A DNA stretch of 64,000 bases from Nonomuraea aridisoli (GCF_003236395.1 NZ_POUD01000012.1:1-64000); one strand, 5' to 3'. Shown: positions 16,281-25,334, counted from the first letter of the stretch. The notes: generated by a model from the letters alone, not told the origin. Numbers and translations are program-made.

Positions 16281-16685
16281 TCACTCATCGGCGGGGCGTT
16301 CCTGCAGGACCCAGCCGTTGCCGTCGAGGTCGTTGAAGAACACGAACGAGTTCCACCGGCCGCCCCTGCCCTCGGCCAGGGCGCCGTCCTCGGTGTAGTT
16401 CTTGACGGCGCTGACCTCGACGCCGCGCCCGGCCAGCTCGGCCCGCGCGGCGTCGACGTCGGGCACCACGATCTGCAGCCCCTGCACGGCGCCGGGCTCG
16501 GTGCCGGTGGGGGCGCCGATGACGATCGAGCAGGCCGACCCCGGCGGGGTGAGCTGCACGATGCGTACGCCGCCACCCGTGCGGGTGTCGTGGTCCACGA
16601 CGAACCCGAGCTGCTCGCTGTAGAAACGCTTCGCCTCATCCACATCGGCCACCGGAATCGGAACGACTTCGAGCTTCCAGTCCAC
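16281..16685 (-). CDS. VOC-superfamily (glyoxalase/bleomycin-resistance-like) protein
   Basis: About 134 residues with two paired beta-alpha-beta-beta-beta motifs. The first module has VPVADVDEAKRFYSEQLGF, the second VPDVDAARAELAGRGVEV then FNDLDGNGWVLQE, where the final Glu is the usual metal ligand. Such proteins act as dioxygenases, glyoxalases or drug-binding proteins. GTG 16685 is preferred, with AAGGAG 6 bp upstream; an ATG lies five codons earlier. It stands alone between the ACT gene and a small hypothetical gene. Confidence 0.85.
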   Translation of the reverse strand: MDWKLEVVPIPVADVDEAKRFYSEQLGFVVDHDTRTGGGVRIVQLTPPGSACSIVIGAPTGTEPGAVQGLQIVVPDVDAARAELAGRGVEVSAVKNYTEDGALAEGRGGRWNSFVFFNDLDGNGWVLQERPADE

Positions 16686-16758
16686 CAGTGCTCCTTCCAC
16701 GCGCGGTGAATCGTGCCTGTCACGAACGCGTCGAACGGGGTGTCGCGGATTCGACAGT

Positions 16759-17079
16759 TCAGCCGGCGGCCTCCCAGACGGCCTCGAACGCCTCGGCGGT
16801 GACCTCGGTCAGCTCCCAGATCTCCAGCGGCTGGTCGGTGAGGAAGCCGTGCTCGTCGTACAGGTGGCGCCACGAGTAGCGGTGGGCGACCCGGCCGTCC
16901 GGGCCCGCGCCGATCTCGACCTGCCGGACGGCCCAGTGCTCGCCGTCGCCCTCGACGCTCTCGAACAACCAGGCCCGGCCGTTGCCGCCGCCGAGATGCC
17001 AGTAGCGGCGCGGCGCGTCGGACTCGGCGAGCTGCCGCACCAGCGGCCTGCGAAGGTCTTCTTCCAGCACGCCGTTCAC
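16759..17079 (-). CDS. Small hypothetical protein
   Basis: 106 residues, soluble, rich in Trp and acidic residues (RRYWHLGGGNGRAWLFES, YSWRHLYDEHGFLTDQPLE). No signal peptide, helix-turn-helix or metal motif is seen. Codon use matches the neighbours, supporting a real gene. The likely GTG start at 17079 sits nine bases from a 14-bp tandem repeat that ends the next gene. Function not recognised. Confidence 0.65.
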   Translation of the reverse strand: MNGVLEEDLRRPLVRQLAESDAPRRYWHLGGGNGRAWLFESVEGDGEHWAVRQVEIGAGPDGRVAHRYSWRHLYDEHGFLTDQPLEIWELTEVTAEAFEAVWEAAG

Positions 17080-17087
17080 TCTAAAGG

Positions 17088-17143
17088 CTCAGTGCTGGAA
17101 GCCCAGTGCCGGAACCTCAGTGCCGGAACCTCAGTGCTGGAAC
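17088..17143. repeat. 14-bp tandem repeat spanning a stop codon
   Basis: Four contiguous 14-bp units (17088-17101, 17102-17115, 17116-17129, 17130-17143) of the form C(T/C)CAGTGC(T/C)GGAA(C/G). The fourth contains the stop codon of the minus-strand beta-helix gene, so the array is a series of duplications of that gene's last codons. Confidence 0.85.
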
Positions 17144-18393
17144 GCCCCCGCGTCCGGGGCGCCGGTCAGCGGCCGGCCGGCGGCGTCCTTGGCGAAGTCC
17201 TTGCCGCCGTACCAGGAGTGGGTGAGGGGCACGCCGCGGTCGAGCGCCGGGGAGCCGGGGCGTACGCGCAGGTCGCTCGCAGAGGAGAAACGCGGGTCGG
17301 CCATGACGGACTTCGGCCCGAGCGCGAACCGCGCCGTGCGGCCCTTGTAGACGCCGCCGGCCTCGTCGGCGCCCTTGCCGTCCTCCCAGCCGGCCTGGCC
17401 GCCGACCACGATGACGTTGTTGCGCAGCTTGAGGATCGACGGCGCGCAGCCGTGGTGGCAGGACCAGCCGATGGTGTGGCGGCCCGGCAGGTGGACGGAG
17501 TTGTGCACGGCGACCGTGCCCTTGACCGGGCCGACGATGTGGCGCGGGCCGCGGGTGATGAGGAACGAGCCGCGGCTGCGCGTCGAGGTGACGACGTTGA
17601 AGGCGAAGACGTTGCCGGAGGCGGTCTTGCCCTTCTTCGCGCCGAGTTCGGTGAAGGTCTCGTTGTTCCCGGCGGTGTTGTGGGTGATGCGGTTGCGGTC
17701 GCCGTTGTAGACCTCGACCGCCGCGCCGTCGAAGCCGTAGTCCTTGCTCCTGGCGAAGCTGCCGGTGATGGTGTTGCCGGTCACCACGTTGTCGTCTCCG
17801 TTGAGCAGCACGCCGAACGCGCCGGAGTCGTTGTCGCCGCCCTCGTCGTTGACGCTCATCCGGTTGTTGTCGGCCAGGACGCTGTCACGCACGGTGTTGC
17901 GCGAGCCGGAGTAGGTGACGTGGACGCCGGCGATGTTGCGGTCGGCGTGCACGCCGGCCAGCTCGTTCTGGTCGCCGTCGAGCCGGAAGCCGGCCCAGCC
18001 GCAGCCCGAGGCGCGCAGCCCGCTGACGCGCCAGTGGTTCCCCTTGACGATCACGCAGTCGTCGTCCGCGCCGCTGATCCTCGCCAGGGGGCCGGCGCCG
18101 TACGACTTGATCACGATGGGCCGGGCGGCGGTGCCGCTGGCCTCCAGGGTGAGCGGGCCGGTGAAGGCGCTGCCGCGCTTGAACGCGACCGTGTCACCGG
18201 GCTTCAGGTCGGCGGCGTTGACGGGGGCGAGGGTCTTCCACGCGGTGCCGGCGCCCGTGCCGGCCGCCGCGTCGTCCCCGGCCCGGGAGTCGACGTAGTA
18301 GGTCGTGCCCGCTTCGGCGTGCGTCTGTGCCTGGGCCACTGACGGAACGGCGGGAAGGAGCGAGGCGACCACGGCCACGGACAGCAACCTCAT
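17131..18393 (-). CDS. Secreted right-handed parallel beta-helix protein (polysaccharide lyase-like)
   Basis: 420 residues. A Sec signal peptide (about 1-23, ending PSVAQAQ) precedes YYVDSRAGDD, the usual opening of secreted pectate-lyase-type beta-helix proteins. Repeated short coils follow with Asn-rich ladders (GDQNEL, SGSRNTVRDS, GDDNVVTGNTITGS, GDRNRITHNTAGNNET). The C-terminus carries DPRFSSASDLRVRPGSPALDRG and GRPLTGAPDAGAFQH, common in this class. It probably binds or cleaves an acidic plant or bacterial polysaccharide; the lyase family cannot be named. It is divergent from an alpha-glucosidase gene, and the 264-bp gap holds several inverted repeats. Confidence 0.8.
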   Translation of the reverse strand: MRLLSVAVVASLLPAVPSVAQAQTHAEAGTTYYVDSRAGDDAAAGTGAGTAWKTLAPVNAADLKPGDTVAFKRGSAFTGPLTLEASGTAARPIVIKSYGAGPLARISGADDDCVIVKGNHWRVSGLRASGCGWAGFRLDGDQNELAGVHADRNIAGVHVTYSGSRNTVRDSVLADNNRMSVNDEGGDNDSGAFGVLLNGDDNVVTGNTITGSFARSKDYGFDGAAVEVYNGDRNRITHNTAGNNETFTELGAKKGKTASGNVFAFNVVTSTRSRGSFLITRGPRHIVGPVKGTVAVHNSVHLPGRHTIGWSCHHGCAPSILKLRNNVIVVGGQAGWEDGKGADEAGGVYKGRTARFALGPKSVMADPRFSSASDLRVRPGSPALDRGVPLTHSWYGGKDFAKDAAGRPLTGAPDAGAFQH

Positions 18394-18557
18394 GCGAGCA
18401 CACCACTATCCAGTTGCGTCGAACGGAATTCGGTAGTCGCCCACCGTAGCGTGATCGCCCGATGACGCGCCACACATCCGCGAAGCTCCACCCGCATGAT
18501 GGCGCCTTTGTCAAGCCCTTCGGCAAAGGTCCGGAAAAGGAGACGGCATGGCCCCCC

Positions 18558-18578
18558 TGCAACTTTCCGCAACTTGCA
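18558..18578. promoter_or_regulatory. Operator candidate upstream of the alpha-glucosidase
   Basis: Near-perfect inverted repeat: TGCAACTT (18558-18565), 5-bp spacer, AACTTGCA (18571-18578), one mismatch per arm pair. A TTGACC -35-like hexamer begins two bases later (18580), and a second inverted repeat, CCTTTC (18584-18589)/GAAAGG (18596-18601), follows. The segment TTTCCGCAA inside it also occurs in the dyad at 4343-4351. A weaker repeat, CCTTTG/CAAAGG, spans 18505-18529. These suit a LacI-type sugar regulator. Confidence 0.45.
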
Positions 18579-18657
18579 CTTGACCTTTCGCCGAGGAAAG
18601 GGCGATCCTGCACCAGACCACCACCCGACAACTCGGGTCATCCGGGGAAGGACAACC

Positions 18658-20157
18658 ATGCTCGGCAACGACGACTGGTGGCGGGACGCCGTCGTGTACC
18701 AGGTGTACCCTCGCAGCTTCGCCGACGCCGACGGCGACGGGACGGGCGATCTGGAGGGCGTGCGCGAGCGGCTCGGCTATCTCGCCGACCTGGGCGTCGA
18801 CGCCATCTGGCTGAGCCCCTTCTACACCTCCCCGATGGCCGACGGCGGCTACGACGTGGCCGACTACCGCGACGTCGACCCGATCTTCGGCACGCTCGCC
18901 GACTTCGACGCGCTCGTCGCCGAGGCCCACGGCAAGGGCATCAGGGTCATCGTCGACCTGGTGCCGAACCACTCCTCCGACCAGCACCCGTGGTTCCAGG
19001 AGGCGCTGCGCGGGGAGCGCCGCGACCGCTACGTCTTCCGTGACAAGCCCAACGACTGGGAGTCGATCTTCGGCGGTCCGGCCTGGACGCAGGTCGCCGA
19101 CGGGCAGTGGTACCTGCACCTGTTCGCGCCCGAGCAGCCCGACCTCAACTGGGAGCACCCGGAGGTGCGCGCCGAGTTCCGCGACATCCTGAGCTTCTGG
19201 CTGGACCGGGGCGTCGACGGCTTCCGCGTCGACGTGGCGCACGGCATGATCAAGGCCGACGGGCTGCCCGACGTGGGCGTGAAGGAGGGCCCGCAGGCCG
19301 AGATGCTGGGCGACGAGATCGTCCCGTACTTCGACCAGGACGGCGTGCACGACATCTACCGCGAGTGGCGGCCGATCCTCGACTCCTACCCGGGCGGGCG
19401 CATGGCGGTGGCGGAGGCGTGGGTCTCCTCGCCCGAGCGGCTGGCCCGCTACGTCGGCCCCGACGAGCTGCACCAGGCGTTCAACTTCGAGTTCATGATG
19501 GCCGACTTCCACGCCAAGTCGTTCCGCACGGTCATCGAGAAGTCGCTCAAGGAGGCCGAGCTGGTGGGCGCGCCCACCACGTGGGTGCTGTCCAACCATG
19601 ACAAGCCGCGCCACGTCACCCGCCACGGCGGCCTGGCCAGGGCCCGGGCGGCCACCCTGCTGATGCTGGCGCTGCCCGGCTCGGCCTACCTCTACAACGG
19701 CGAGGAACTGGGGCTGCCCGAGGTGCTCGACCTGCCCGACGAGCTGCGCCAGGACCCGGCGTTCAAGCGCCGCGGCGAGAGCCGCGACGGCTGCCGGGTG
19801 CCGATCCCGTGGACGTCGTCCGGCGACCTCGGCTGGCGCGACCCGTGGCTGCCGATCCCGCCGGCGTGGGCGTCGTTGTCGGCCGAGGCCCAGGAGGACG
19901 ACCCCGATTCGACGCTGAACCTCTACCGGGCCGCGCTGCGGCTGCGCAAGCGGCATCCGGCGCTCGGCGGCGGCACGCTGACGTGGCTCGACTCCCCCAG
20001 GGACGTGCTGATGATCGAACGCGATCCGGGGCTGGTCGTCGTGCTCAACACGGGTGAGGAGCCGGTGAGCGTGCCCGGCGAGGTGCTGCTGGCCAGCGGG
20101 CCGCTGACCGACGACGGCGCAATTCCACCAGACACCGCCGTCTGGGTACAACGCTGA
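18658..20157 (+). CDS. aglA: GH13 alpha-glucosidase
   Basis: 499-residue glycoside hydrolase family 13 enzyme of the oligo-1,6-glucosidase/alpha-glucosidase subfamily, releasing glucose from short alpha-glucosides in the cytoplasm (no signal peptide). Conserved regions are present: DLVPNHSSDQHPWF (region I), GFRVDVAHG (nucleophile Asp), AEAWVSSPER (acid/base Glu) and LSNHDKPRH (region IV). ATG 18658 follows GGGGAAGGA; the frame is open further upstream but would cross the operator region. No alpha-glucoside transporter adjoins, so an MsiK-dependent system elsewhere probably feeds it. Inverted repeats upstream suggest LacI-type control. Confidence 0.93.
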   Translation: MLGNDDWWRDAVVYQVYPRSFADADGDGTGDLEGVRERLGYLADLGVDAIWLSPFYTSPMADGGYDVADYRDVDPIFGTLADFDALVAEAHGKGIRVIVDLVPNHSSDQHPWFQEALRGERRDRYVFRDKPNDWESIFGGPAWTQVADGQWYLHLFAPEQPDLNWEHPEVRAEFRDILSFWLDRGVDGFRVDVAHGMIKADGLPDVGVKEGPQAEMLGDEIVPYFDQDGVHDIYREWRPILDSYPGGRMAVAEAWVSSPERLARYVGPDELHQAFNFEFMMADFHAKSFRTVIEKSLKEAELVGAPTTWVLSNHDKPRHVTRHGGLARARAATLLMLALPGSAYLYNGEELGLPEVLDLPDELRQDPAFKRRGESRDGCRVPIPWTSSGDLGWRDPWLPIPPAWASLSAEAQEDDPDSTLNLYRAALRLRKRHPALGGGTLTWLDSPRDVLMIERDPGLVVVLNTGEEPVSVPGEVLLASGPLTDDGAIPPDTAVWVQR

Positions 20158-20221
20158 CGATTGGTCGAAACTTTTCCTTTACCGGACAAATACCTGCAAT
20201 TACGCTCGGTAACCTCGGGGG

Positions 20222-21580
20222 GTGGCACCCCGGTGGGCCCGGTCCCTGCGCGTACGCGTCACCCTCATCGCGACGGCCGTCGCCGCCCTCGTGCTCATCC
20301 CCGTGGGCGTCGGCGGCATCGCCGTGTCCCGGACCCTGGTGACGGCCAGCGTCTACAGCGAGACCCGTGACACCGCCGAACGCGTCGCCTTCGAGATGCG
20401 CGGCGGCGCGCTCCCCCTGGGCTCGTCCATCCCGGTGCCGAACCCGAACGTCGACCTCATCCAGGTCGTCGCACCCGACGGCCGGTTCCTGTCGACGAGC
20501 GACGCGGCCAGGAACATGCCGCCGCTCAGCGACGTGCGCCCCGGCCCCCGCCACCGCGTGGTCAACACCACGAACTGCCTGCCCACCGAGTGCGTGCACC
20601 TGACGGCGGTCCGGGTCTCCATGGGCGCCGACTCCCCCGTCGTCTACGCCGGCCGCAGGACGCCCGAGATGCTCGCCACCCGGGTCGTCGACGTCGTCGT
20701 GTACGCGGAGATCGCCGTCCTCATCGCGCTGGCCGGCTGGGCCACGTGGCTGATCACCGGCCGGGCGCTGCGGCCGGTGCGGATCATGCGCGGCGAGCTG
20801 GACGCCGTGCACGCCGGCGACCTGAGCCGCCGGGTCACCCAGCCGCCCGGCGACGACGAGGTGGCCCAGCTCGCCCGGTCCGTCAACGGCACGCTGGAGC
20901 GGCTCGAACGCTCCGCCGAGCAGCAGCGCCGCTTCGCCTCCGACGCCTCCCACGAGCTGCGCACGCCGATCGCCGGGCTGCGCGCCCAACTGGAGAGCGC
21001 CCAGCTCTATCCGGACGACACCGACCTGCAGAAGCTGGTGGACAGCGCGCTGCGCGACACCGACCGGCTGGAGGCCATCATCACGGACCTGTTGCTGCTG
21101 GCCAGGATCGGCTCGCGGGTGGACGCGGCCAGGGAGCGCATCGACCTGGCCGGCCTCGTGCGGGCGGAGCTGAAGGTCAGGAACGACAAGCTGCCCGTGC
21201 GGGTGGACCTTGAGCAGGGCGTGGTCGTCGACGGCGTACGGCTCCAGCTGGCCCGCGTCCTGACGAACCTGCTGGACAACGCCCAGCGGCACGCCGAGCA
21301 CACGGTGAGGGTGACGGTCGGCAGGGAGGGCGGCCAGGCGGTGCTGGCGGTGGAGAACGACGGCGTGGAGATCGCGGTGGAGGACCGCGAGCGCATCTTC
21401 GAACGCTTCACCCGCCTGGACGCCGCCCGCAGCCGCGACACCGGCGGCACCGGGCTGGGCCTGGCCATCGCCCGCGACGTCGTCCAGGCGCACCGCGGCC
21501 ACATCTGCGTGGAGGACTACAGGGGCGGCGCCCGCTTCGTCCTGCGCCTGCCCATCGCCCCGCCGGACGACGACTCGTGA
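20222..21580 (+). CDS. Orphan sensor histidine kinase
   Basis: 452 residues. Two membrane helices (about 10-32 and 158-180) enclose an extracellular sensor loop of about 125 residues with a CLPTEC cysteine pair. HAMP, a dimerisation domain with the phosphoacceptor His in SDASHELRTPIAG, and a catalytic domain (N-box LTNLLDNAQRHA, GTGLGLAIARDVV) follow. The GTG start sits at 20222. No response regulator gene lies next to it on either side (an alpha-glucosidase precedes, a symporter follows convergently), so its partner is elsewhere. The signal is unknown. Confidence 0.92.
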   Translation: MAPRWARSLRVRVTLIATAVAALVLIPVGVGGIAVSRTLVTASVYSETRDTAERVAFEMRGGALPLGSSIPVPNPNVDLIQVVAPDGRFLSTSDAARNMPPLSDVRPGPRHRVVNTTNCLPTECVHLTAVRVSMGADSPVVYAGRRTPEMLATRVVDVVVYAEIAVLIALAGWATWLITGRALRPVRIMRGELDAVHAGDLSRRVTQPPGDDEVAQLARSVNGTLERLERSAEQQRRFASDASHELRTPIAGLRAQLESAQLYPDDTDLQKLVDSALRDTDRLEAIITDLLLLARIGSRVDAARERIDLAGLVRAELKVRNDKLPVRVDLEQGVVVDGVRLQLARVLTNLLDNAQRHAEHTVRVTVGREGGQAVLAVENDGVEIAVEDRERIFERFTRLDAARSRDTGGTGLGLAIARDVVQAHRGHICVEDYRGGARFVLRLPIAPPDDDS

Positions 21581-21645
21581 ACACTCCGCCCGGCACGACG
21601 GCGGAGCCGGGAGATCCCGGCCCCGCCGCGAAAACCCCGCCCCGC

Positions 21646-22971
21646 TCAGGCGGGCGTCATCTCCTTGGCCGGCTCGCGCGGCTCCGGCTCGTCGTCGTCG
21701 AGCAGCGTCGCCTCGTCGAACGGCGCCCGCCCGGCGAGCACCTGCCCGGCGCGCTCCCGGTCGAACTCGCCGGTCCAGGTGCCCACGAGCACGGCCGCCA
21801 CGGCGTTGCCGGCGAAGTTCGTCAGCGCCCGCGCCTCGGACATGAACCGGTCGATGCCCACGATGAGGCCGACGCCGTCGACCAGCTCGGGCCGGTGCGC
21901 CTGCAGGCCGCCCGCCAGCGTGGCCAGGCCCGCGCCGGTCACGCCCGCCGCGCCCTTGGAGGCGATCATCATGAACAGCAGCAGCGCGAGCTGCTCCCCG
22001 AACTCCAGCGGCGACCCGGTGGCCGTGGCGATGAACAGCGTGGCCATGGTGAGGTAGATGGCCGTGCCGTCGAGGTTGAACGAGTAGCCGGTCGGCACGG
22101 TGATGCCGGCCACCGCCTTGCTCACGCCCAGGTGCTCCATCTTGGCGATGAGCCGCGGCAGCGCCGTCTCCGACGACGAGGTGGACAGGATGAGCAGGAA
22201 CTCGCGGCCCAGGTAGCGCAGCAGCGACCACAGGTTGATCCGGGCGACCGCCCACAGGATCGCGCCCAGCACCACGCCGACGAACAGCACGCACGTCACG
22301 TAGAAGGCGACCATGATGATGGCCAGGCTCTTGAGCGCCTCGATGCCGGTGGCGCCCACGACCGCGGCCATCGCGCCGAACGCGCCCACCGGGGCGGCCC
22401 ACATGATCATGGCGAGGATGCGGAACACGAGTCGCTGCAGGTGCTCGATGCCGCGCAGGATCGGCTCGCCCTTCGGCCCCATGGACTGCAGCGCGAACCC
22501 GGCCAGCAGCGCCACGAGCAGCGCCTGCAGCACCGAGCCCTCGGTGAGCGACGACAGCAGCGTCTCGGGGATGATGCCGAGCAGGAAGTCGACCGTGCTG
22601 GCCTCCCCGCCCTCGGCCGCGGCCGTCTCCGCCGCCTGCCGGGCGCTGTCGGTCAGCTGCAGCCCCGCCCCGGGGTCGATGAGGTTGCCGACGAGCAGGC
22701 CGATGATCAGCGCTACCGTGGACATGACGATGAAGTAGCCGAGGGCGAGCCCCCCGACCTTGCCGACCTTGGCGGCCTGGCGCACCGAGCCGACGCCGAG
22801 CACGATGGTGCAGAAGATGATGGGGCCGATCACCATCTGGATCAACGCGACGAAGCCGGTGCCCAGCGGCTTGAGGGCCGTGCCGACGTCCGGCCACAGG
22901 AAGCCGACCATGATGCCGAGCAGGACCGCCACGATGACGGCCAGGTAGAGATATCGGGTGCGATCACGCAT
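21646..22971 (-). CDS. dctA: Dicarboxylate:cation symporter (DAACS family)
   Basis: 441-residue membrane transporter of the glutamate/C4-dicarboxylate (SLC1-type) family. It has about eight helices and two re-entrant loops. The serine-rich motif STSSSETALPRL, the GYSFNLDGTAIY segment and DRFMSEARALTNFAGN are diagnostic. It takes up succinate, malate, fumarate or acidic amino acids with protons or sodium. It is divergent from a CitA/CitB-type two-component system across 109 bp, which strongly suggests that system senses the substrate and switches on the symporter, as in DctA/DcuSR and CitAB systems. Confidence 0.92.
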   Translation of the reverse strand: MRDRTRYLYLAVIVAVLLGIMVGFLWPDVGTALKPLGTGFVALIQMVIGPIIFCTIVLGVGSVRQAAKVGKVGGLALGYFIVMSTVALIIGLLVGNLIDPGAGLQLTDSARQAAETAAAEGGEASTVDFLLGIIPETLLSSLTEGSVLQALLVALLAGFALQSMGPKGEPILRGIEHLQRLVFRILAMIMWAAPVGAFGAMAAVVGATGIEALKSLAIIMVAFYVTCVLFVGVVLGAILWAVARINLWSLLRYLGREFLLILSTSSSETALPRLIAKMEHLGVSKAVAGITVPTGYSFNLDGTAIYLTMATLFIATATGSPLEFGEQLALLLFMMIASKGAAGVTGAGLATLAGGLQAHRPELVDGVGLIVGIDRFMSEARALTNFAGNAVAAVLVGTWTGEFDRERAGQVLAGRAPFDEATLLDDDEPEPREPAKEMTPA

Positions 22972-23080
22972 GGCACTGTCTTTCAGCAGGTTTTGGAGGG
23001 ACCTTCTGATGTGCGACTATGCGCCTCACGAGTGATGCAGGTCACCATTGCGTAAGTTTCGTTCACGGAGAGGTCCAGAG

Positions 23081-24586
23081 ATGCGGCGCTGGAGCCTGGC
23101 GGGCCAGATGCTGGTGCTGCAGTTGCTCGTGGTCGCCGTCACGGCCACGGGCGGCGCGGCGCTGGCGCTGGTGCAGGCCCACGAGTTGCTGACCGAGGAG
23201 GCGGGCGCCACGGCGCGGGCCGTGGCGGTCAGCGTGGCGGCCTCGCCCGACGTGGCGGACGCCCTCGACGACCCCGACCCGAGCGCGCGCCTGCAGCCGT
23301 ACGCCGAACGGGTGCGCCTGGCCACGGGTGTCGACTTCATCACGATCATGCGGACCGACGGCACCCGCTACACCCATCCGAACCCGGCCGAGATCGGCCG
23401 CCGCTTCCTCGGGCACACCGGGCGGGCGCTGGCCGGCGAGACGTTCAGCGAGACCTACACCGGCACGCTCGGCCCCTCCAAGCGCGTGGTCACCCCGGTC
23501 GTGGCCGGCGGGCAGGTTCGGGCGCTGGTCAGCGCCGGCATCACGATCGACCGGATCAGCGCCCGGCTGCGCGACCGGCTCGCCTGGGGCGGGGTGATCG
23601 TGGCGCTCGCGCTGGGTCTGGGCGTGGCGGGCACGTGGCTGGTCACCGCGCGGCTGCGCCGCCAGACGCACGGGCTGGGCCCGGTCGAGCTGGGCCGCAT
23701 CCACGAGCACCACGACGCGGTCCTGCACGCCGTCCGCGAGGGCCTGCTGCTCGTCGGCAGGGACGGCCGGCTGACGCTCTGCAACGACGCCGCCCGGCAC
23801 CTGCTCGCCCTGCCCGCCGACGCCGAGGGCCGCCACGTGGCCGAGCTGGGCCTGGCCCCGCTCGCCGAGGGGGTGCTCCGCGGCGAGGAGGAGCAGGTGC
23901 ATCTGGTCGGTGACCGGGTGCTGGCGGTCGGCACCGCGCCGAGCCGGCTCGGCACCGTGGTCACCGTGCGTGACCACACGGAGCTGCAGGCGTTGACCGG
24001 CCAGCTCGACGCCGAGCGCGGTTTCGCCGAGTCGCTGCGCTCGGCCGCGCACGAGGCGGCCAACCGGCTGCACACCGTCATCACGCTCGTGGAGCTGGGC
24101 CGTACCGAGCAGGCGGTCGCGCTGGGCACGGCCGAGTTGCGGGCCGCCCAGGAGCTGACCGACCGCGTGGTCGGCTCCGTACGCGAGCCGGTGCTGGCGG
24201 CGCTGCTGCTGGGCAAGAGCGCCGAGGCGGCCGAGCGCGGCGGCGAGCTGGTGATCAGCGAGGACAGCGAGCTCGACGATCTCGGCCTCGACCCGCGCGA
24301 GCTGGTCACCATCGTGGGCAACCTGATCGACAACGCGATCGACGCGGCCGGCCGGGTGGAGGTGCACCTCAGCGGCGACGAGCACGGCGTGGTGATCCGG
24401 GTGGCCGACGACGGGCCGGGCCTGACCGACCCGGCGGCGTTCGAGAGGGGCTGGACGACCAAGGGCGACGGCCACGGGCTCGGCCTGGCGCTCGTCGGGC
24501 AGGCGGTGCGGCGGCTCGGCGGCACCATCGACGTGGCGGGGTCGGAGTTCACCGTGCGCTTGCCCGTTCGGGAGCCGGCCAGATGA
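23081..24586 (+). CDS. CitA/DcuS-type sensor histidine kinase
   Basis: About 501 residues. An N-terminal helix (about 8-28) is followed by an extracytoplasmic PAS-type ligand domain of about 140 residues with the family pattern GVDFITIMRTDGTRYTHPNP and GRRFLGHTGRALAGE. A second helix near residue 170, a cytoplasmic PAS and the CitA-type H-box AAHEAANRLHTV follow. The catalytic N-box GNLIDNAIDAAG and GHGLGLALVGQ complete it. Such kinases sense di- or tricarboxylates. ATG 23081 has GGAGAGG upstream. The stop overlaps the regulator's ATG (ATGA). The divergent DAACS symporter is the likely target. Confidence 0.9.
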   Translation: MRRWSLAGQMLVLQLLVVAVTATGGAALALVQAHELLTEEAGATARAVAVSVAASPDVADALDDPDPSARLQPYAERVRLATGVDFITIMRTDGTRYTHPNPAEIGRRFLGHTGRALAGETFSETYTGTLGPSKRVVTPVVAGGQVRALVSAGITIDRISARLRDRLAWGGVIVALALGLGVAGTWLVTARLRRQTHGLGPVELGRIHEHHDAVLHAVREGLLLVGRDGRLTLCNDAARHLLALPADAEGRHVAELGLAPLAEGVLRGEEEQVHLVGDRVLAVGTAPSRLGTVVTVRDHTELQALTGQLDAERGFAESLRSAAHEAANRLHTVITLVELGRTEQAVALGTAELRAAQELTDRVVGSVREPVLAALLLGKSAEAAERGGELVISEDSELDDLGLDPRELVTIVGNLIDNAIDAAGRVEVHLSGDEHGVVIRVADDGPGLTDPAAFERGWTTKGDGHGLGLALVGQAVRRLGGTIDVAGSEFTVRLPVREPAR

Positions 24587-25260
24587 TCCCTGAGCAGATC
24601 AGCGTACTGGTGGTGGAGGACGAGGAGATCACCGCCGAGGCCAACCGCATCTACGTCGAACGGGTGCCGGGCTTCGAGGTGGCCGGGGTGGTCAGGTCCG
24701 GCGGGGAGGCGCTGCGCTTCCTGCGCCGCCGGCCGGTCGACCTCCTGCTGCTCGACCTCAACCTGCCCGACATGCACGGCCTGGAGGTGTGCCGGGCGGT
24801 GCGGGCGGGCGGCCTCATGTGCGACGTCATCGCCGTCACCTCCGCGCGCGACCTGGCCATGGTGCGCTCGGCGGTGTCGCTCGGGGTCTCGCAGTATCTG
24901 CTCAAGCCGTTCACGTACGCGACACTGGCCGAGAAGCTGCAGCGTTACGCCCGGTTCAAGGACGAGGCGGGCCTCGCGGTCGGGCAGGGCGACGTGGACC
25001 GGGTGCTCGGCACCCTGCGGGGCAGCTCCGAGCTGCCCAAAGGCATGTCGCGCGACACCCTCGACGCGGTCGCCGCGCGGCTGCGCGAGCACCCGCACGG
25101 GATGGCGGCGCAGGGCGTGGCCGACGTGGTCGGGGTGTCGAGGGTGACGGCCCGCCGCTACCTGGAATACCTGGTGGAGCTGGGGATGGCGGTGCGCGTC
25201 CCGAGGTACGGCGGGGTGGGCCGGCCAGAGTTGCTCTACCGGATCCCCATGGAAAGTTAA
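24583..25260 (+). CDS. CitB/DcuR-type response regulator
   Basis: 225 residues. The receiver domain has the acidic pocket (VVEDEE), the phosphoacceptor Asp in LLLLDLNLPD, the Thr/Ser switch in VTSARD and Lys in LLKPF. A C-terminal helix-turn-helix (AQGVADVVGVSRVTARRYLEYL) is typical of the CitB family. It overlaps the upstream kinase gene by 4 bp and forms a two-component pair with it. It probably activates the symporter gene on the other side. Confidence 0.92.
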   Translation: MIPEQISVLVVEDEEITAEANRIYVERVPGFEVAGVVRSGGEALRFLRRRPVDLLLLDLNLPDMHGLEVCRAVRAGGLMCDVIAVTSARDLAMVRSAVSLGVSQYLLKPFTYATLAEKLQRYARFKDEAGLAVGQGDVDRVLGTLRGSSELPKGMSRDTLDAVAARLREHPHGMAAQGVADVVGVSRVTARRYLEYLVELGMAVRVPRYGGVGRPELLYRIPMES

Positions 25261-25334
25261 TGACGGTGACGCTGGCCGTTCAATCCGGCCATCTAGCTTC
25301 TGGGTGCTATCCGATGCGTTTGAGGAGAAACACC

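Noticed and set aside
20045..22897. Very long minus-strand open frame (about 950 codons) across the kinase and symporter genes
   Set aside because: It is the antisense/shifted shadow of two well-supported genes; composition is Arg/Gly/Ala/Pro-rich with no domain, as expected in high-GC DNA.
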